From Poa pratensis (taxonomy: Eukaryota; Streptophyta; Magnoliopsida; Poales; Poaceae), in the NCBI GenBank assembly GCA_947311845.1, contig CAMZMU010000055.1, positions 16,492,877 through 16,556,876 of the forward strand: 64,000 nt of DNA. Direction: 5' to 3'. The notes under the pieces are model-generated. The model was given only the letters and a program-made list of their open reading frames with translations, was not told where the DNA came from and searched no databases. A program made the translations under genes and the position numbers. Below are positions 35,237 through 47,510 of the stretch, piece after piece; position 1 is the first letter of the stretch; each line of letters begins with the position of its first letter.

Positions 35237-36204
35237 GGCCTCTTCTGCCAGTTCTGCGTTGGCGAGTTCCGGCGGAACTGTTTGATACAGGGTGCCGCGA
35301 AGTCGGGTCCGTCTCGGCTCTAGACTTGAGGCGACAACCGTTTTTTTTCTATACTATCTATCTACTAGCAAAATGCCCGTGCGTTGCAACAGGCCGGAAT
35401 AATCCAATATGTGGTTATAACTGTTGTACCATTAAACCATTATAGGTATTGTCTAGAACTTGGTTTTATTATAGCATTAGAAATATGTTCAATTTCGTTA
35501 TAATTTCTGTACCATTAGAAAATTTAGGTTTCACAAGCATGGTAAGTACAAATACGAATATTAAGATAATCGAAATGAGCATTCATGGCAGCATTTAAAT
35601 TTCTCAAAGAAGGTGAGAGTCAAGGTAGACTCGCACACTTTCCTAGCCTAAGGGCTCCATGCATCACTGAGATATTTGCCCTCTCTAACTGAGATATTCT
35701 TCGATCAAAGCATTAGCCATGTATTGTGAAGAGATGATGCTTGAAAGATAGGCCACATTACATCCACGTGAAGGTGCAGCTCCACTACAGTACCTCAACT
35801 TATACAGAGGCTCAAAAACTTCCCATTGGAGAGCATCCTTAAACACACTTTGCATGCACATAGAGCAGCGACAACAAGAAGAAATACATGCATATTTCAT
35901 GCCAGTAGCTAGTTACTCACGCAATGGTAAGTCTGGAACCTTCGATGGGAGCACAAGGAAATCGTGTAGTAGGAGAGTAACTTGGTTGTGTGTAATTATG
36001 TGGAGTTCTGGAATTTGCATTTTATCGGCCAGTTTCAGTTGTGTAAATCCTTTCATGATGAAGCATTGCCCGAGAAGACCGATAACATGGTGATCTTTGC
36101 AAGTGTGATTAAGTGCAGCGAGCACACTAAACAGTTTATTCCCTTGTGTTGTGTGAAGTGAAAGCTAACGTAAGTCTCTCCAAATTCTGAAGTCTAGAAC
36201 GGCT

Positions 36205-36651
36205 ATGCATACTCTGAAAAATAACAAAAACAAGCTAGCACGGAGACAACTACTGAACGCACGAACTGAACTGATCCAAATCAAAGCTGCCGGCGCACGG
36301 CGGCGTATCTGGGGCGGAGCGCAAGGCTGCAACCTGAAGTTTCAAGCGGAGCGCCGCCGCTGCATCATGGATGGCGGGAAGTCATGCTATTCGGAAGGGT
36401 CAGGCGTCTCTGCCGGCGAGTACCATCCGCTTCAGCACCTGATCGCTGACACCGGCTTGTGTGCGTCTTGCAGGACTCTACTGTCGCTTGGCACACCACC
36501 GCGCGAGTACGCCAACCCGACGCTCCAGCCTCGCCGACGACATCCTTCCTCCCGTGTGGAGCAATGCGCACGTTCCCGGTCCGCCGCCGACGAAGTTGCC
36601 ACTGCTGCACGTTCCCGTGTGGCTCGACGCGGCGATGCGTTGATTGGGTAG
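36205..36651 (+). other. Open frame of unknown origin inside Helitron A
   Basis: A 148-codon frame, but composition and overlapping frames suggest it is not a real gene. Another frame reads 'DDILPPVWSNAHVPGPPP' then 'TKLPLLHVPVWLDAA', which looks like authentic protein I cannot name. It ends directly before the peroxidase piece and could be a second captured exon. Confidence 0.25.
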
Positions 36652-37099
36652 CTGCGTGGCTTCAACATCGTCGAGCGTGTCAAGAAGCACTACAAGAAAT
36701 ATGCTAACTGGTGACCCTTCATATTGGTCACTGAATGGTCACCTATTTTTCATCTGTGACCTTCTTATGACCAAAAACAGTTGGTCGAAAGCTGGCGGTC
36801 AGCAATGAACCTTCGTGACCATTTGGGTGCATTCGTCATGGATGTTTGTGACGAATCTAAAAAGTCACAGATATTATGACCAATCGTTTTGGTCACTAGC
36901 TATCCAGCCAAGCCACGTCAGATCCACCGTGGCACGGCTGACGTGGCAAGATTGTGACCAATTGATATGGTCATGTAGCAGAATCAGCCCGGTCCAATTA
37001 TGTGCTTTACATGGGCCGAGCCCAACAATTTGAATTTTGTTTCCTATTAATTCTTATCAACTACATGGGCCAAGCCCAATATTTTGGCCTTTATTATTT

Positions 37100-37262
37100 T
37101 TTGGCATTAAAACTATTTTCATTTTTTCAAGTGGGTCCCAACTGTCAGATTCTGGTATATGGGTCCCAGGTGACAGGTTCTTTTCCGTGGGTCCCAGCTA
37201 TCAGGTTTGGGTCAGTGGGTCCCAACTGTCAGGTTTATGTAAGTGGGTCCCGATTCTCAGGC
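37100..37262. repeat. GTGGGTCCCA short-period repeats in the left CACTA arm
   Basis: GTGGGTCCCA(A/G) followed by CTGTCAGG or CTATCAGG recurs at intervals of about 30 bp. The same GGGTCCCAC core dominates the right arm at 42880-43270. Confidence 0.75.
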
Positions 37263-38084
37263 TGTAAGTTCTCACAGCTTATTAATATATGTCAAAACTG
37301 AAGTAAAAAAGAAAACATAAATATTCAATTAACTGCCAAATCACTTTTTATTACAATATTCTAGTTGGATCGGATAGAGAACACAGAAACTCCAAACAGT
37401 TCACATCACAACTAGAATGACAAAGAATAACAAACATTGCGCTCTACAAAGAAAACACTCTTGGATAACGCTGGAACATGATCTCCAACATGGGCACAAG
37501 TCGTCAACCAAGTTCTAGCCACACTCTTGGGCATTGGAAGTTACATTCACCTACATGAACAGAATGTAATATCAAGTAGTTAGTGTTCAAGCAGTTTACA
37601 ACAACATATGTAGAAGCATAGTAGGAAAGATGATGGACCAAATCGAACAACAGATACATCCTAGTCACAAGTAGCATACACCAAGTGTAGGCTTCAATGA
37701 AAGGAATCGCAAGGTAGAGCTCGAGAGCCAAACCTGAACTGCAGCTCTGCGGTAACCATATATGTAGGCGAGCACCACCGGGTACTTGGGCATGCCAAAA
37801 AAGGAGACCATGTCCACAACAACACTCATGTGTACCTGCATCAACCAGAGGCACCAAAACTGAGAACTGATAGCAAAATTTACATCAAACAGAAGTTTCA
37901 AATCTAAGTATGACATGTGGAGCTTAAAGTTACGGTAAGTACCTTGAAAGCAACCTTCTTAAGCTTGTTCATTGCCCTGGAGTGCCTCATTCTACTGATC
38001 ATCGTAATATCAAGTGGTTTATCTGGGTCCTGTCCATCCTCTCCAACCAATGGATGGTTTGTGTTCTTAATGAATTAGATGAGA

Positions 38085-38170
38085 TACAGCCAGTTAATGA
38101 TCTGGATGGGGTTGGCGTCAGTCAGAAGGTGGATGATCTCCACGGTGTGCTTGATGATGTAGCCACATGA
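38085..38170 (-). pseudogene. Ribosomal protein S5 (uS7) exon fragment in the CACTA
   Basis: The minus strand encodes IIKHTVEIIHLLTDANPIQI, nearly the plant 40S ribosomal protein S5 segment (IIKHTMEIIHLLTD.NPIQV). Similarity ends at the Q codon, where CCAG|AT suggests an exon edge. Neighbouring minus-strand stretches (37700-37900 'FFGMPKYPVVLAYIYGYRRA'; 39100-39200 'MVFKINDKLYIVLCRP') also look like exons, but I do not recognise them. The pieces seem to be transduplicated host sequence without function. Confidence 0.6.
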
Positions 38171-38954
38171 TCTTCTCCCCGTTGTGCTTGGCCTTGTAGC
38201 ACCCTGCCAGAGACGTGTAGGGCTTCGTCAACAGTGAGATGATAATTAACATATACACATGCAAGCCAGGGTTTAAATAACCGAGTCATTCTTAGAACAC
38301 GGTAAACTGAAAGTGTGTTATTAGCATGTAACATGTAAATCACACCAACAGACACGAGCAGGCAGAAACCGAAAACTAGTAAAGACAGAGAGGTAGCAGA
38401 GTTAGAAACACAAGTGATACATTAGTTTAGCATACCACAACAGTACATCTAAGGAGTTCATTGGGATATATCAAATAATTCAGGTTGTATGATAAGCAGG
38501 TGTTCTCAGGTTATTTTAACATCACGTCCAAACTTAGGTAATTAACAGCAAACAATGAAAGAATACATATCATCAATAAGGTGCTAGTGGGGGTTACTGG
38601 TCCTAGCTAAAGCAGTGAACTACCTTTCATGAATTAATATTTAATAGAATAGGTGTCCACGGAAACAAATACAGAACTACAATGCTTGAGATAAAATCTG
38701 AATACAAAACTTGGAGCATATGTTATAGTAATTGACATGCTAATTTTTTGCAGAGAAGCATCAAGTTGTAACAATACAGTATTGGGTTAACTTGCTCAAA
38801 TTGTTATCTTTAAACAGTAATAGCACACTGAATTAGACTTGTAAGCTACAACAATTTTGGGTTAACTTCTTAAGCAATTATCTTTAAAAACTATTTGGAA
38901 CAACAACTTTATGTCAAAAGCATGCATGGAGTATAATAACGCAAGCAAATTTTC

Positions 38955-39600
38955 TTGTGGCCACTACAAGACCCGCGCCCTGAAACACTAGTAATAGTTA
39001 TTGATGCATCGAAACCCTAATACGCCATAAGAAATCAGAGGCAAAGAGGGGGAGGGGGGAGCGACTCGCACCGTTTTGGGAGTCGGTGTCTGGCCGACAG
39101 AGGACGATGTAGAGCTTGTCGTTGATCTTGAACACCATCTATATGTCACGGGCGAGCTTGTGGTCCTTGTAGATTAAGTAGCCGCCGCCGACCTGCCACG
39201 GCTGCCACCCTAGTAGACGTTCCCGAGCGTGTTCTCTTGGCCACTGCAAGACCCGCGCCCTAAAACACCAGTAAGATAACAAAAATGTCAGATCTGGGCC
39301 GTCTCTGATGTGCACAAACGAGAGAAGAAGATGGAGAAGTAGATCAGTGGGCGGTGCTGGCTTGAAATCATCGTCGACGAAGGCCTCCGTGGCCTTGCTC
39401 TCCAGATCTGACGCTGCGGCGGCCATGGCGGGTTCCACCGTGCTCCTGCGCCGTCCTGGTGGTCAGAGACTCCTAGCTCGAAATCAACGTCGACGAAGTC
39501 TTCCGACGCCTTGCTCTCCAGATCTGACGCCGCCGCAGCCAAGGAAGGCCAAGCGTGCGCCGCGGTCCGGCAAGCTCGATGGAGCGCCGCGTGTCGAAGC
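38955..39600. repeat. Internal duplications in the CACTA core
   Basis: The phrase CAAGACCCGCGCCCT with flanks occurs at about 38967 and 39247. A second unit (CTTGCTCTCCAGATCTGACG) occurs at about 39395 and 39509, each after a GAAATC(A)TCGTCGACGAAG block. The minus strand of the second unit encodes 'SDLESKA(T/S)E.FVD.DF' twice. The GC-rich block up to 39900 holds overlapping frames of no recognised family. Confidence 0.65.
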
Positions 39601-40230
39601 ACACACGCGTGCGCCGGCGAGCAAGCCAGCAGCGATGCGGTGGTCGCTGGTTTCGAGAGCAGCTTTGGTCGCCGCCGCCGTGAGAGAGAGGACGGGAACG
39701 AGAGCGGGATAGGGTTTGCGCGGTGGCAGATAGCATCACGACGGCGCTTTAATGGGATGGGTAGAGGGGCGGCGGAGTGTAGGGAGTTGGGTGGCCGGCA
39801 AGGAACCGCACGGAGAGGCGGCGGCGAAGAAAGTGGATCGAGGGGGAGAGAGATGTGCGTGGGCGGTTGCGAGGAGCTAGGGTTCGAGAGGAGTTAGGGT
39901 TTGATCGGGGCGGCGGCGAAGCGCTCCTTATATGCAGGAGGTGCGCACTCCCCACCGTCGGATCGGCATCGAACAGTCGCGGTGATGCAGCATCTGTCTA
40001 ACGGGCCTAAAGCCCGGTATGCGGTCAGAGGCTGGGCTAGTTTCGGCCCAGTTCAGCATAATACATATGACAGTAAATAAACTTTTAGGGTGAAACAAAT
40101 AAGTTTTAAGGCTTGATGTTGGATAAAATTTTACCACACCAATTTTAAAAATATTATACCATATTGTATGCACAATTAACCAAATTGTTGCCAAACAAAT
40201 ATTCCGATATGTTTCACACAAAAAACTCAC

Positions 40231-42380
40231 CGTTTTGACCGTATTTTGAAATCGGCATAGGAAATTCAAAAAAAATCAAAAAATGGAAAACCTTCACGTG
40301 GAGTCATGATATGTGACCTAGTTAACACAAAAAAATATAGACTTGCAATACAGAAGTTGTATTGAAAAAGTGTTCTCAGAAATGAGTTATCATCTACGAA
40401 GATTCATGGCTTTCAAGCCAAATGACGAATGTTATGGCCACATTCATGGAATAGTTTGTTCAAATGTGTCCATATTAGGCATAGACGTTCATCTTGGAAC
40501 CATGAACAATGTTTCTGAATAAAGTTTGCATCCTCCGTGCACAAAAAAATGATTTATCATATTCCGAGTGCGAAAAATGGGTTATTTTGTGAAGCAACTA
40601 CCGAAAATATGTGGTAAGATAGGAGAAATACATTTTCTAAAAAACTATAACACATAATATTTACAATTAACCAAATGGTTGTGTGTTAAACAGTTTCTAT
40701 CTACCTCTCGTGAAAAAGACAAATTCCTGCCGATTCAATTGGAAGGGGGTCAAATTTGAACTGCAAGTGCCTCGTAGTTTACTTATGATTTTTTGAAAAA
40801 ATCATATTTAGGTACAGAAGTACCTATTTCATCATAGATACAACAAAATTTTCCTAAGATTCAACCCCTAGGTACAAACGGTCATGTCCGCCGTTTTGAC
40901 CGTATTTTGAAATCGGCATACGAAATTCAAAAAAAATCAAAAAAATGGAAAACCTTCACGTGGAGTCATGATATGTGACCTAGTTAGCACAAAAAAATAT
41001 AGACTTACAATACAGAAGTTGTATTGAAAAAGTGTTCTCAGAAATGAGCTATCATCTACGAAGATTCATGGCTTTCAAGCCGTATGACGAATGTTATGTC
41101 CACATTCATGGAATAGTTTGCTTAAATATGCCCATATTGGGCACATACGTGTATCTTGGAACCATGAACAATGTTGCCGAAGAAACATTTCATTTTCCTT
41201 TCACGAAAAAATCAGTTTTCAATTTCCGAGTGCGAAAAATAGGTTTTTTTTGTGAAGCACCTACCAAAAATATGTTGCAAAATTGGAGCAATGCATTTTC
41301 TAAAAATAATATACCACATAATATTTACAATTAACCAAATGGTTGTGTGTTAAACAGTTTCTATCTACCTCTCGTGAAAAAGACAAATTCCTGCCGATTC
41401 AGTTGGAAGCGGGTCAAATTTGAACTGCAAGTGCCTCGTAGTTTGCTTATGATTTTTTGAAAAAATCATATTTAGGTACAAAAGTACCTATTTCATCAGA
41501 GATACAACAAAATTTTCCCAAGATTCAACCCCTAGCTACAAACGGTCATGTCCGCCATTTTGACCGTATTTTGAAATCGGCATACGAAATTCAAAAAAAA
41601 TCAAAAAAATGGAAAACCTTCACGTGGAGTCACGATATGTGACCTAGTTAGCACAAAAAAATATAGACTTGCAATACAGAAGTTGTATTGAAAAAGTGTT
41701 CTAAAAAATGAGCTATCATCTACGAAGATTCATAGCTTTCACGCCGAATGACCAATGTTATGTCCACATTCATGGAATAGTTTGCTTAAATATGCCCATA
41801 TTGGGCACATACGTGTATCTTGGAATCATGAACAATATTGCCGAAGAAACATTTCATTTTCCTTTCACGAAAAAATCAGTTTTCAATTTCCGAGTGCGAA
41901 AAAATGGGTTTTTTTTGTGAAGCACCTACCAAAAATATGTTGCAAAATTGGAGCAATGCACTTTCTAAAAATACTATACCACATAATATTTACAATTAAC
42001 AAAATGGTTGTGTGTTAAACAGTTTCTATCTACCTCTCGTGAAAAAGACAAATTTCTGCCGATTCAGTTGGAAGCGGGTCAAATTTGAACTGCAAGTGCC
42101 TTGTAGTTTGCTCATGATTTTTTGAAAAAATCATTTTTAGATACAAAAGTACCTATTTTATCAGAGATATACAAAGATTCTTGCAGGATTCGACACCTAG
42201 GTATGAACGGTCATGTTCATCGTTTTGACCGTATTTTGATATCGGCATGAGAAATTAAAAAAATCAAATAAATGGAAAACCTTCGTGTGGTGTCATTTAT
42301 ATGTGATCTAGTTAACGTTAAAAATAATTAACTTGAAATACGAGCAATATATTGATAAAGTTTCCTTAGATATGTATTGA
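40231..42380. repeat. Tandem array with 660-bp period, 3 full units and a partial one
   Basis: The anchor GAAATTCAAAAAAAATCAAA falls at 40261, 40922, 41586 and, diverged, 42251. The periods are 661, 664 and 665. Each unit also holds CTTCACGTGGAGTCA, AGTTGTATTGAAAAAGTGTT and GTGCCTCGTAGTTT. Units 2 and 3 are most alike. The array is AT-rich and non-coding, and lies wholly inside the CACTA. Confidence 0.9.
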
Positions 42381-42879
42381 ATTTAATGGAACAATCCAAA
42401 AAAAAAAAATTATTCAAAACCCTATGTAAAGTAATATATAAGGTTAGTTGTATTTTGTTATTTTATTTTGAACAAAAACAGTACCTTATACTATATAATG
42501 ATAGACAAAATCTTAATAAAAATTTCGAAATTTATTTGGTTGAAATTGAGGTTCAAAATCAAAAGTTATAAAAGAAAGTAGAAAAGAATAAAGAAAAAAA
42601 AGAGAATCGGCCGAGCCGAGCCGGCCCGGCCCAGCCCAGCAGCCGAACCAGGCTGGCCGGCGCACTCGGCACAGGGAAAGGCAGTAAAAAAAAAGGAGGT
42701 GCACCAAGGCCCAAGCCCAGCAACTCTGTGTATTGTATAAAAAGGGCCAAAGCATAGACTAGACACAAACATGTGTGTGGTCTGTTGGTTGTGTGCTGGT
42801 GGGTTGGAGAGTGAGGTCGGGTGTTCAAATCCCATTCCCCTCACTTTCTTCCATTATTTATTTGCTTACACGGGTGGGT

Positions 42880-43265
42880 CCCACAGTGGGTCCCACATGA
42901 CAAGTCACATGGCGGGTCCCACTGGTCCCACATGGCAGCAGGGTGGGTCCCACATGGCGGGTCCCACAGGTCACACGGTGGGTCCCACATGGCGGGTCCC
43001 ACAGGTCACACATGACAAGTCACATGGCGGGTCCCACTGGTCCCACATGGCAGCAGGATGGGTCCCACATGACAAGTCACACGGTGGGTCCGACCAGGCG
43101 GGTCCCACATGGCAGCAGGGTGGGTCCCACATGGCGGGTCCCACATCTCTCACGGTGGGTCCCACATGACAAGTCACATGGCGGGTCTCACCGGTCCCAC
43201 ATGGCAGCAGGATGGGTCCCACATGACAAGTCAACAAGTCAATATGTGCTCCTCCTGTTAACGGG
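42880..43265. repeat. GGGTCCCAC minisatellite in the right CACTA arm
   Basis: Repeats of (G/A)TGGGTCCCACATG, GGCGGGTCCCAC and ACATGACAAGTCAC alternate with higher-order units of about 90-130 bp. Open frames here (GSHMAGPTGPTW-like) are repeat artefacts. Confidence 0.9.
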
Positions 43266-44012
43266 TCCCACCTGTCAGTGAGATGGCTGAGTATTGACAC
43301 GTAAGCGAAAATGACACATAAGCAAAAATGACACCTAATCAGTGACACGTAGGCGAGATTGCTGAGTTGGCTGTCAACTAATACGAATGACCATTTAAAT
43401 TGGTCGTAATCGGGTAGAAAAATATATTAAATTAATGTTATTTGCATTATGACCAATTGATGTAAGATGATTATGACCTTTCAGACAGATTTGGTCGTTA
43501 TATTTTCGGGTTTAGACCCTTCAAAACAGCGAGTGACCAAATGATACAAAATGGTCATAGATCTATGACCAATATTTTCAGGGTCACTATCAAAAAGTCA
43601 CTAGTTAGCACATTTCTTGTAGTGAAGGTGCTCGAGGCCGCCTGTCCCAGCGTAATATCTTGCGCTGACGCGCTGGCCCTCATGGTGCTGGCCCTGGTCA
43701 AGGGACTGCTGGCGAGGCGTCAGGGCCACGGCGCCGCATGAGATCGAATCGAGATATGAGGTGCTCGCCTGGTCGGGCTTATGATTTAGATAGGCGGAGG
43801 AGTCCAAGATCAGCTCGGGCTTTTGATCTGAGCGAAGTCCGTGACGGATCAGAGATCGAGTTGGATTAGCTGCGGGCGGCGGCAGAACGATTGATTGGAG
43901 ACTCCCACGGGACACAGGAAAACATAAAGTTTGACGTACGACGGTCCGACGTACGACCGCCACGGTTAACAATATTATATAGTAGAGAAGAGATATCTAT
44001 ATCTATACCTAA

Positions 44013-44041
44013 CTAGCAAAATGCCCGTGCGTTGCAACGGG
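44013..44041 (-). mobile_element. Helitron 3' terminus (end B)
   Basis: On the minus strand the hairpin CCCGTTGCAACGCACGGG is followed by CATTTTG and CTAG (44016-44013), then T. It is nearly identical to end A at 35365. It starts only 19 bases after the 5' end of Helitron A, so two Helitrons lie head to tail. The 5' end should lie at a higher coordinate but was not found. Confidence 0.65.
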
Positions 44042-47000
44042 TGTAAAATGTATCGATAGTGTTTACAGTCCTAAAAATATTGTAATTTTTATCACTCGAA
44101 CATCTTAGATTTCACTCAATTCAATTCCAAGAAGAGGATGGCATAGTAGTTCCGTATGGACATGGTATTGCGATGGATTCAGCGCAAGGCGTGTTCCGCC
44201 TATACTCTTGCATTGCGCTGAGCTAGCAGTGCTTGCTTTTCCTGAGGTGGTATGTTTTGCCAATGTTCTCTTCGACGGGCGTTCTATCTCTTGTCTCTCC
44301 TTTGCTGTTAGAGGAGGTGCACGGCGATGGGATAATCGGTTGAGTTTGGGGAGGCCTGGAGCAACGGCGAAAGGGGACGGCTGAGCTAGGATTTCGGACT
44401 TGGGGAAGACGCCCCGATCCGTCGATTCCCGGCGTCCAAGCAAGAACGGCTCGACGCCGAGGAGGGACACGGCGCGTACTCGGTGAAGCTTGGCGAGGCC
44501 TAGAGCGACGGCGAAAGGCGACGACAAATAAACGCAAGCGACGTCCCTTCGCCATCTCGATCCACGGACGGGCCGGAGCATGGGGTCGCTGGCTCGCCGC
44601 ATCTCGACCACCACTGGGCTGTGTACTTGTGTGTACAGGGAGAGGGGACGCACTAGGTAGAGGTGGAGCGGTAGCCGACTAGCCGGCTACTGGAGCGGGA
44701 CAGCGGCGCCACAGTTCCCGCCGAGGACGCCCTCCTGGCCTCCTCCGACTCTGTATACAGGGTGGCCGGGAGCTGGCCAGGCTCTACAGGATTCGATGAA
44801 TCTTCGTGCTGCGAGCTTCACCAGGTCGCGCACCGCCGCTGCTCGAAGCTCAAGGCATGTCGCGTACTCCGCCGGGTGGAGCTTGACGGAGGGCAGGAGG
44901 CCAGGAGGGGAGGCCGTTGGAACTTGGGACAGGTGGGGGGTGGCCGACTACTGGAGAGGTGGAACAGGAAGAAGATGGGGAGACGAGGGAGGCTGCTGGA
45001 GAACTGGAGCTGGAGGAGATGGGGATCGAAGATCGGTCGTGCTATTGAAGTTGCTGCTGCTTGCTGTAGGTCTGCACTCTGCAGTCTACTCTTCTGCTTT
45101 CTGTTCCTTACGTGAAGCAGTGAAATTCTTCAGTTTGCTTAGGAGATATGGGGAGTACTAATTTTGGGTTTTTTCCAAAACAATTATTACAGAAACTTGC
45201 TGCATATTATTAGCCGCTTAAAAAGAGTCAATAAATCGCCAAATATTTCATGGAATAGGACTTACCACTTCCTTCCATCTATTTTCTCCAAAATAAGTGG
45301 TTTAAGGTTAGTAAATCCTATTAATAAGAGCATAAAGACTTTCATTCTATACTATAAATTTAAAATTTAAAAAAAAAATCCAAAAAGCCTTTTCTATTTA
45401 TCCATTTTAATTTCATCATTAATTTGTCCATTTTATTGAAATAATTTTCAAAATTTAAAGGAGAAACTAATTAGAAAAAAGAAGAAGTTCTATATTCCAA
45501 CTTATAAAAGAGGAGTTCCAACTCTTTCAAGCAGTGTTTCCATTAGGCAAATCAAGAGTTTATTGTAAAAAGAATCACAATGATACTACTAAATAAACGA
45601 AGTCTATTTTAATGAAGACTCTAATGGTCCGCCATGATACCACTGACTACGGTGTAGTTGAGGCCTCACGACTCGGTCTACACAGACGACGCCATGTGGC
45701 CTGAACCCGCGCCCAATGCCGGTTCTTTTCGCCACGTGCTCGACCCTGCGGTTGACCGTATCGATTCCAGCTGGTCCGCCAGCATCGAGCTCCTCATCTG
45801 TGTACTCCAACATCCCTCAAATGTCCCCAGAATACCCTATCTACAGCTATGGCAGCCATGAATTTGTAGGCTAGAGGTGCCAAGAAGAAGCTGCATGTAA
45901 CTCTCTATCGCGTACAGACAACTATGACAGCCATGGATTTATATAGGTTATAGGTGTGTAACTCTCTATCGCGTACATCATTGAAGAGGAAGAGACATGT
46001 TCTTGAAATTTCTTGATATTTAGTTGGTCTACCTGTTTACAAAGATAAATTGTTCAATTAAAGAACTTTAGTCTCCCATTCTCAGTGTAAAAAAAGAAGT
46101 AAAAACTTGTGTAACATTATATTTGATGCCAATGACCGAAAACCTAGCATAATGATTCAAGAACAAAATGAAAATACCAACTACCTCGCGGTCTTAATTT
46201 TAAATATGCAAATTGATTCACCCTCATGTTAAAACAACAACAAAATCAACGATTTGAGCAGTACTAATTCCTCAAAAAAAATACATTCAATAAATGTGAT
46301 ATTTTATTTAGCATAACATTACGGTGACTATAGTTTTCTACAAAATCCCGTAAAACTAAAAATATTATGTGTCACACTATAATGAGTTAACTGCATAAGC
46401 TGGGCAAGTGGCAATAGCCCAAAATGTTGCGTCATTTGTTTTGCTAGGTCTAGCCGCATCCTACCAAAGATTACACAATATGCATGCAACAATATTAATT
46501 TTTATTAGTAAAGTAAACTTATGGCTTATATTATATCTGATGTGAATGTTACCGATAAAAAATGCATAGCAACATGTGCATGCCCTAATTTTTTTATCAT
46601 TTCAGATATGACGTCTAAATGTTGTTGCAAACAATATTAATTTTCATACGTGAATTTGTTCACTGAAAAGTCTGAGATAGTCTCATGTACCGAATTTATG
46701 TGTAAAACCTATGCTACTAATAAAATGAGCAAACATCTTCAATACATTAAATCTCCAACGCATATAAAGATACATGTGTGACATTGAGAATATGACATAC
46801 TTTGTGTTGAGAAGCCGCATTCACCAAGTTCTGATGATATGTCACTCATTGTGAATGATTGTGTGGGAAATACTCGATTACACAGATACTGCCGCTGTTC
46901 AAATGGTAAACCGTGAGTTGATCGCGTGCCTCCAGTAGCTACTACTGCATATTTTGCTGTTTTGTACTTTTCCCTTTCTGTTAAGGGTACACGCGCGTCA

Positions 47001-47255
47001 CACGCTCATGGATGAATTTTCTTTCCAATATGTTACTTCCAGGGTGAGTATAAATTATTTATTTTATGTTGGCATTCCGAATTGGAATTGTGATTATAAG
47101 TGCAAGATTCTTAAAGTTATATGAGCAATCGACCTAAAAGGGTCTCTTTGTCTGATTTTCTATTTTCATGTAGATTAGTACATATGAACACATAGATTAT
47201 CATAAAAATCATTATAATTGGCACATATTTTTTCTCAAGGATTGTGAGCTTTTAA
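44042..47255. other. Probable Helitron bodies; no intact gene
   Basis: 44100-45120 is GC-rich with overlapping frames on both strands and repeated GGCGAGGCCTAGAGCGACGG-like phrases (about 44350 and 44490). 45600-45810 on the minus strand reads 'DEELDAGGPAGIDTVNRRVE' then 'HVAKRTGIGRGF', possibly a captured exon of unknown family. 45120-45600 and 45880-47250 are AT-rich with no gene. Confidence 0.45.
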
Positions 47256-47261
47256 ATGGAT

Positions 47262-47289
47262 ACGTGCGTTGCACGTACATGCCAACTAG
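47262..47289 (+). mobile_element. Helitron 3' terminus (end C)
   Basis: A perfect 6-bp stem ACGTGC-GTT-GCACGT is followed by ACATGCCAA, CTAG (47286-47289) and T. This is the Helitron 3' signature in plus orientation. Confidence 0.65.
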
Positions 47290-47450
47290 TCCTTAGAAAA
47301 TAACCAAATGCAGTTTATATCTGATGTACTCAGTACTCCATATTTATCAAGAAAACAACAGCAGCTAGGAGATACAACTTGACTCGTAATATGGTCTCTA
47401 TAAAATAAAAAGGACGCGTCTAGCCGGCGCGCGTGCGCCAAACTGTTGAT

Positions 47451-47510
47451 TGGGGCGCTCAGTTGCCACGTAGGATTAGACAACGACGTGCCCACGTGCT
47501 GAGCGCCCCA
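47451..47510. other. Hairpin inside the left end of the MULE
   Basis: Arms TGGGGCGCTCAG (47451-47462) and CTGAGCGCCCCA (47499-47510) are perfectly complementary, with a 36-base loop. The first arm overlaps the terminal repeat. It could be a transposase-binding site. Confidence 0.7.

Larger units (their letters stand above)
36688..43624. mobile_element. CACTA (En/Spm) DNA transposon, non-autonomous, 6.9 kb
   Basis: The left end is CACTACAAGAAATATGCTAA and the complement of the right end is CACTACAAGAAATGTGCTAA; about 27 of the first 32 bases agree. The 3-bp target duplication AAG lies at 36685-36687 and 43625-43627. Subterminal regions are rich in GGTCAC/GTGACC and TGACCA motifs, likely transposase-binding repeats. 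I found no transposase, so mobility would need a partner. The interior carries host exon fragments on the minus strand and long tandem repeats. Confidence 0.93.
36652..43690 (+). pseudogene. Class III peroxidase exon fragment, interrupted by the CACTA
   Basis: Before the CACTA the frame reads LRGFNIVERVKK (36652-36687). After it, from 43628, it reads VLEAACPSVISCADALAL. Together these match the class III plant peroxidase segment 'LRGF..ID.IK..LEAACP..VSCADILAL' that follows the distal heme region. The duplicated AAG is one lysine codon, so the reading frame closes exactly when the element is left out. A stop codon precedes the L, and the downstream sequence soon loses similarity, so only about 30 residues remain. 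It is a fragment, probably carried by the Helitron. Confidence 0.65.
35365..43993 (-). mobile_element. Helitron A, gene-fragment carrying, split by a CACTA
   Basis: On the minus strand the element begins A|TCTCTTCTCTACTATATAAT at 43993 and ends with the hairpin-forming CCTGTTGCAACGCACGGG, then CATTTTG and CTAG at 35368-35365, with T next. These are Helitron 5' TC and 3' hairpin-CTRR signatures at an A/T target. Without the 6940-bp CACTA and its duplication the element is about 1.69 kb. It has no Rep/helicase. It carries a GC-rich block (about 36280-36690 and 43625-43960) with a peroxidase exon piece, as expected of gene-capturing Helitrons. Confidence 0.65.

Noticed and set aside
42771..43348. 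Gly/Ser/His/Pro/Thr-rich ORFs of up to 132 codons
   Set aside because: They simply translate the GGGTCCCAC minisatellite of the CACTA arm.
44013..47289. A single TIR transposon bounded by the ACTAG...CGTGCGTTGC motifs
   Set aside because: The two ends match poorly as inverted repeats beyond ACTAG; each is better explained as a separate Helitron 3' terminus with its own hairpin and CTAG-T.
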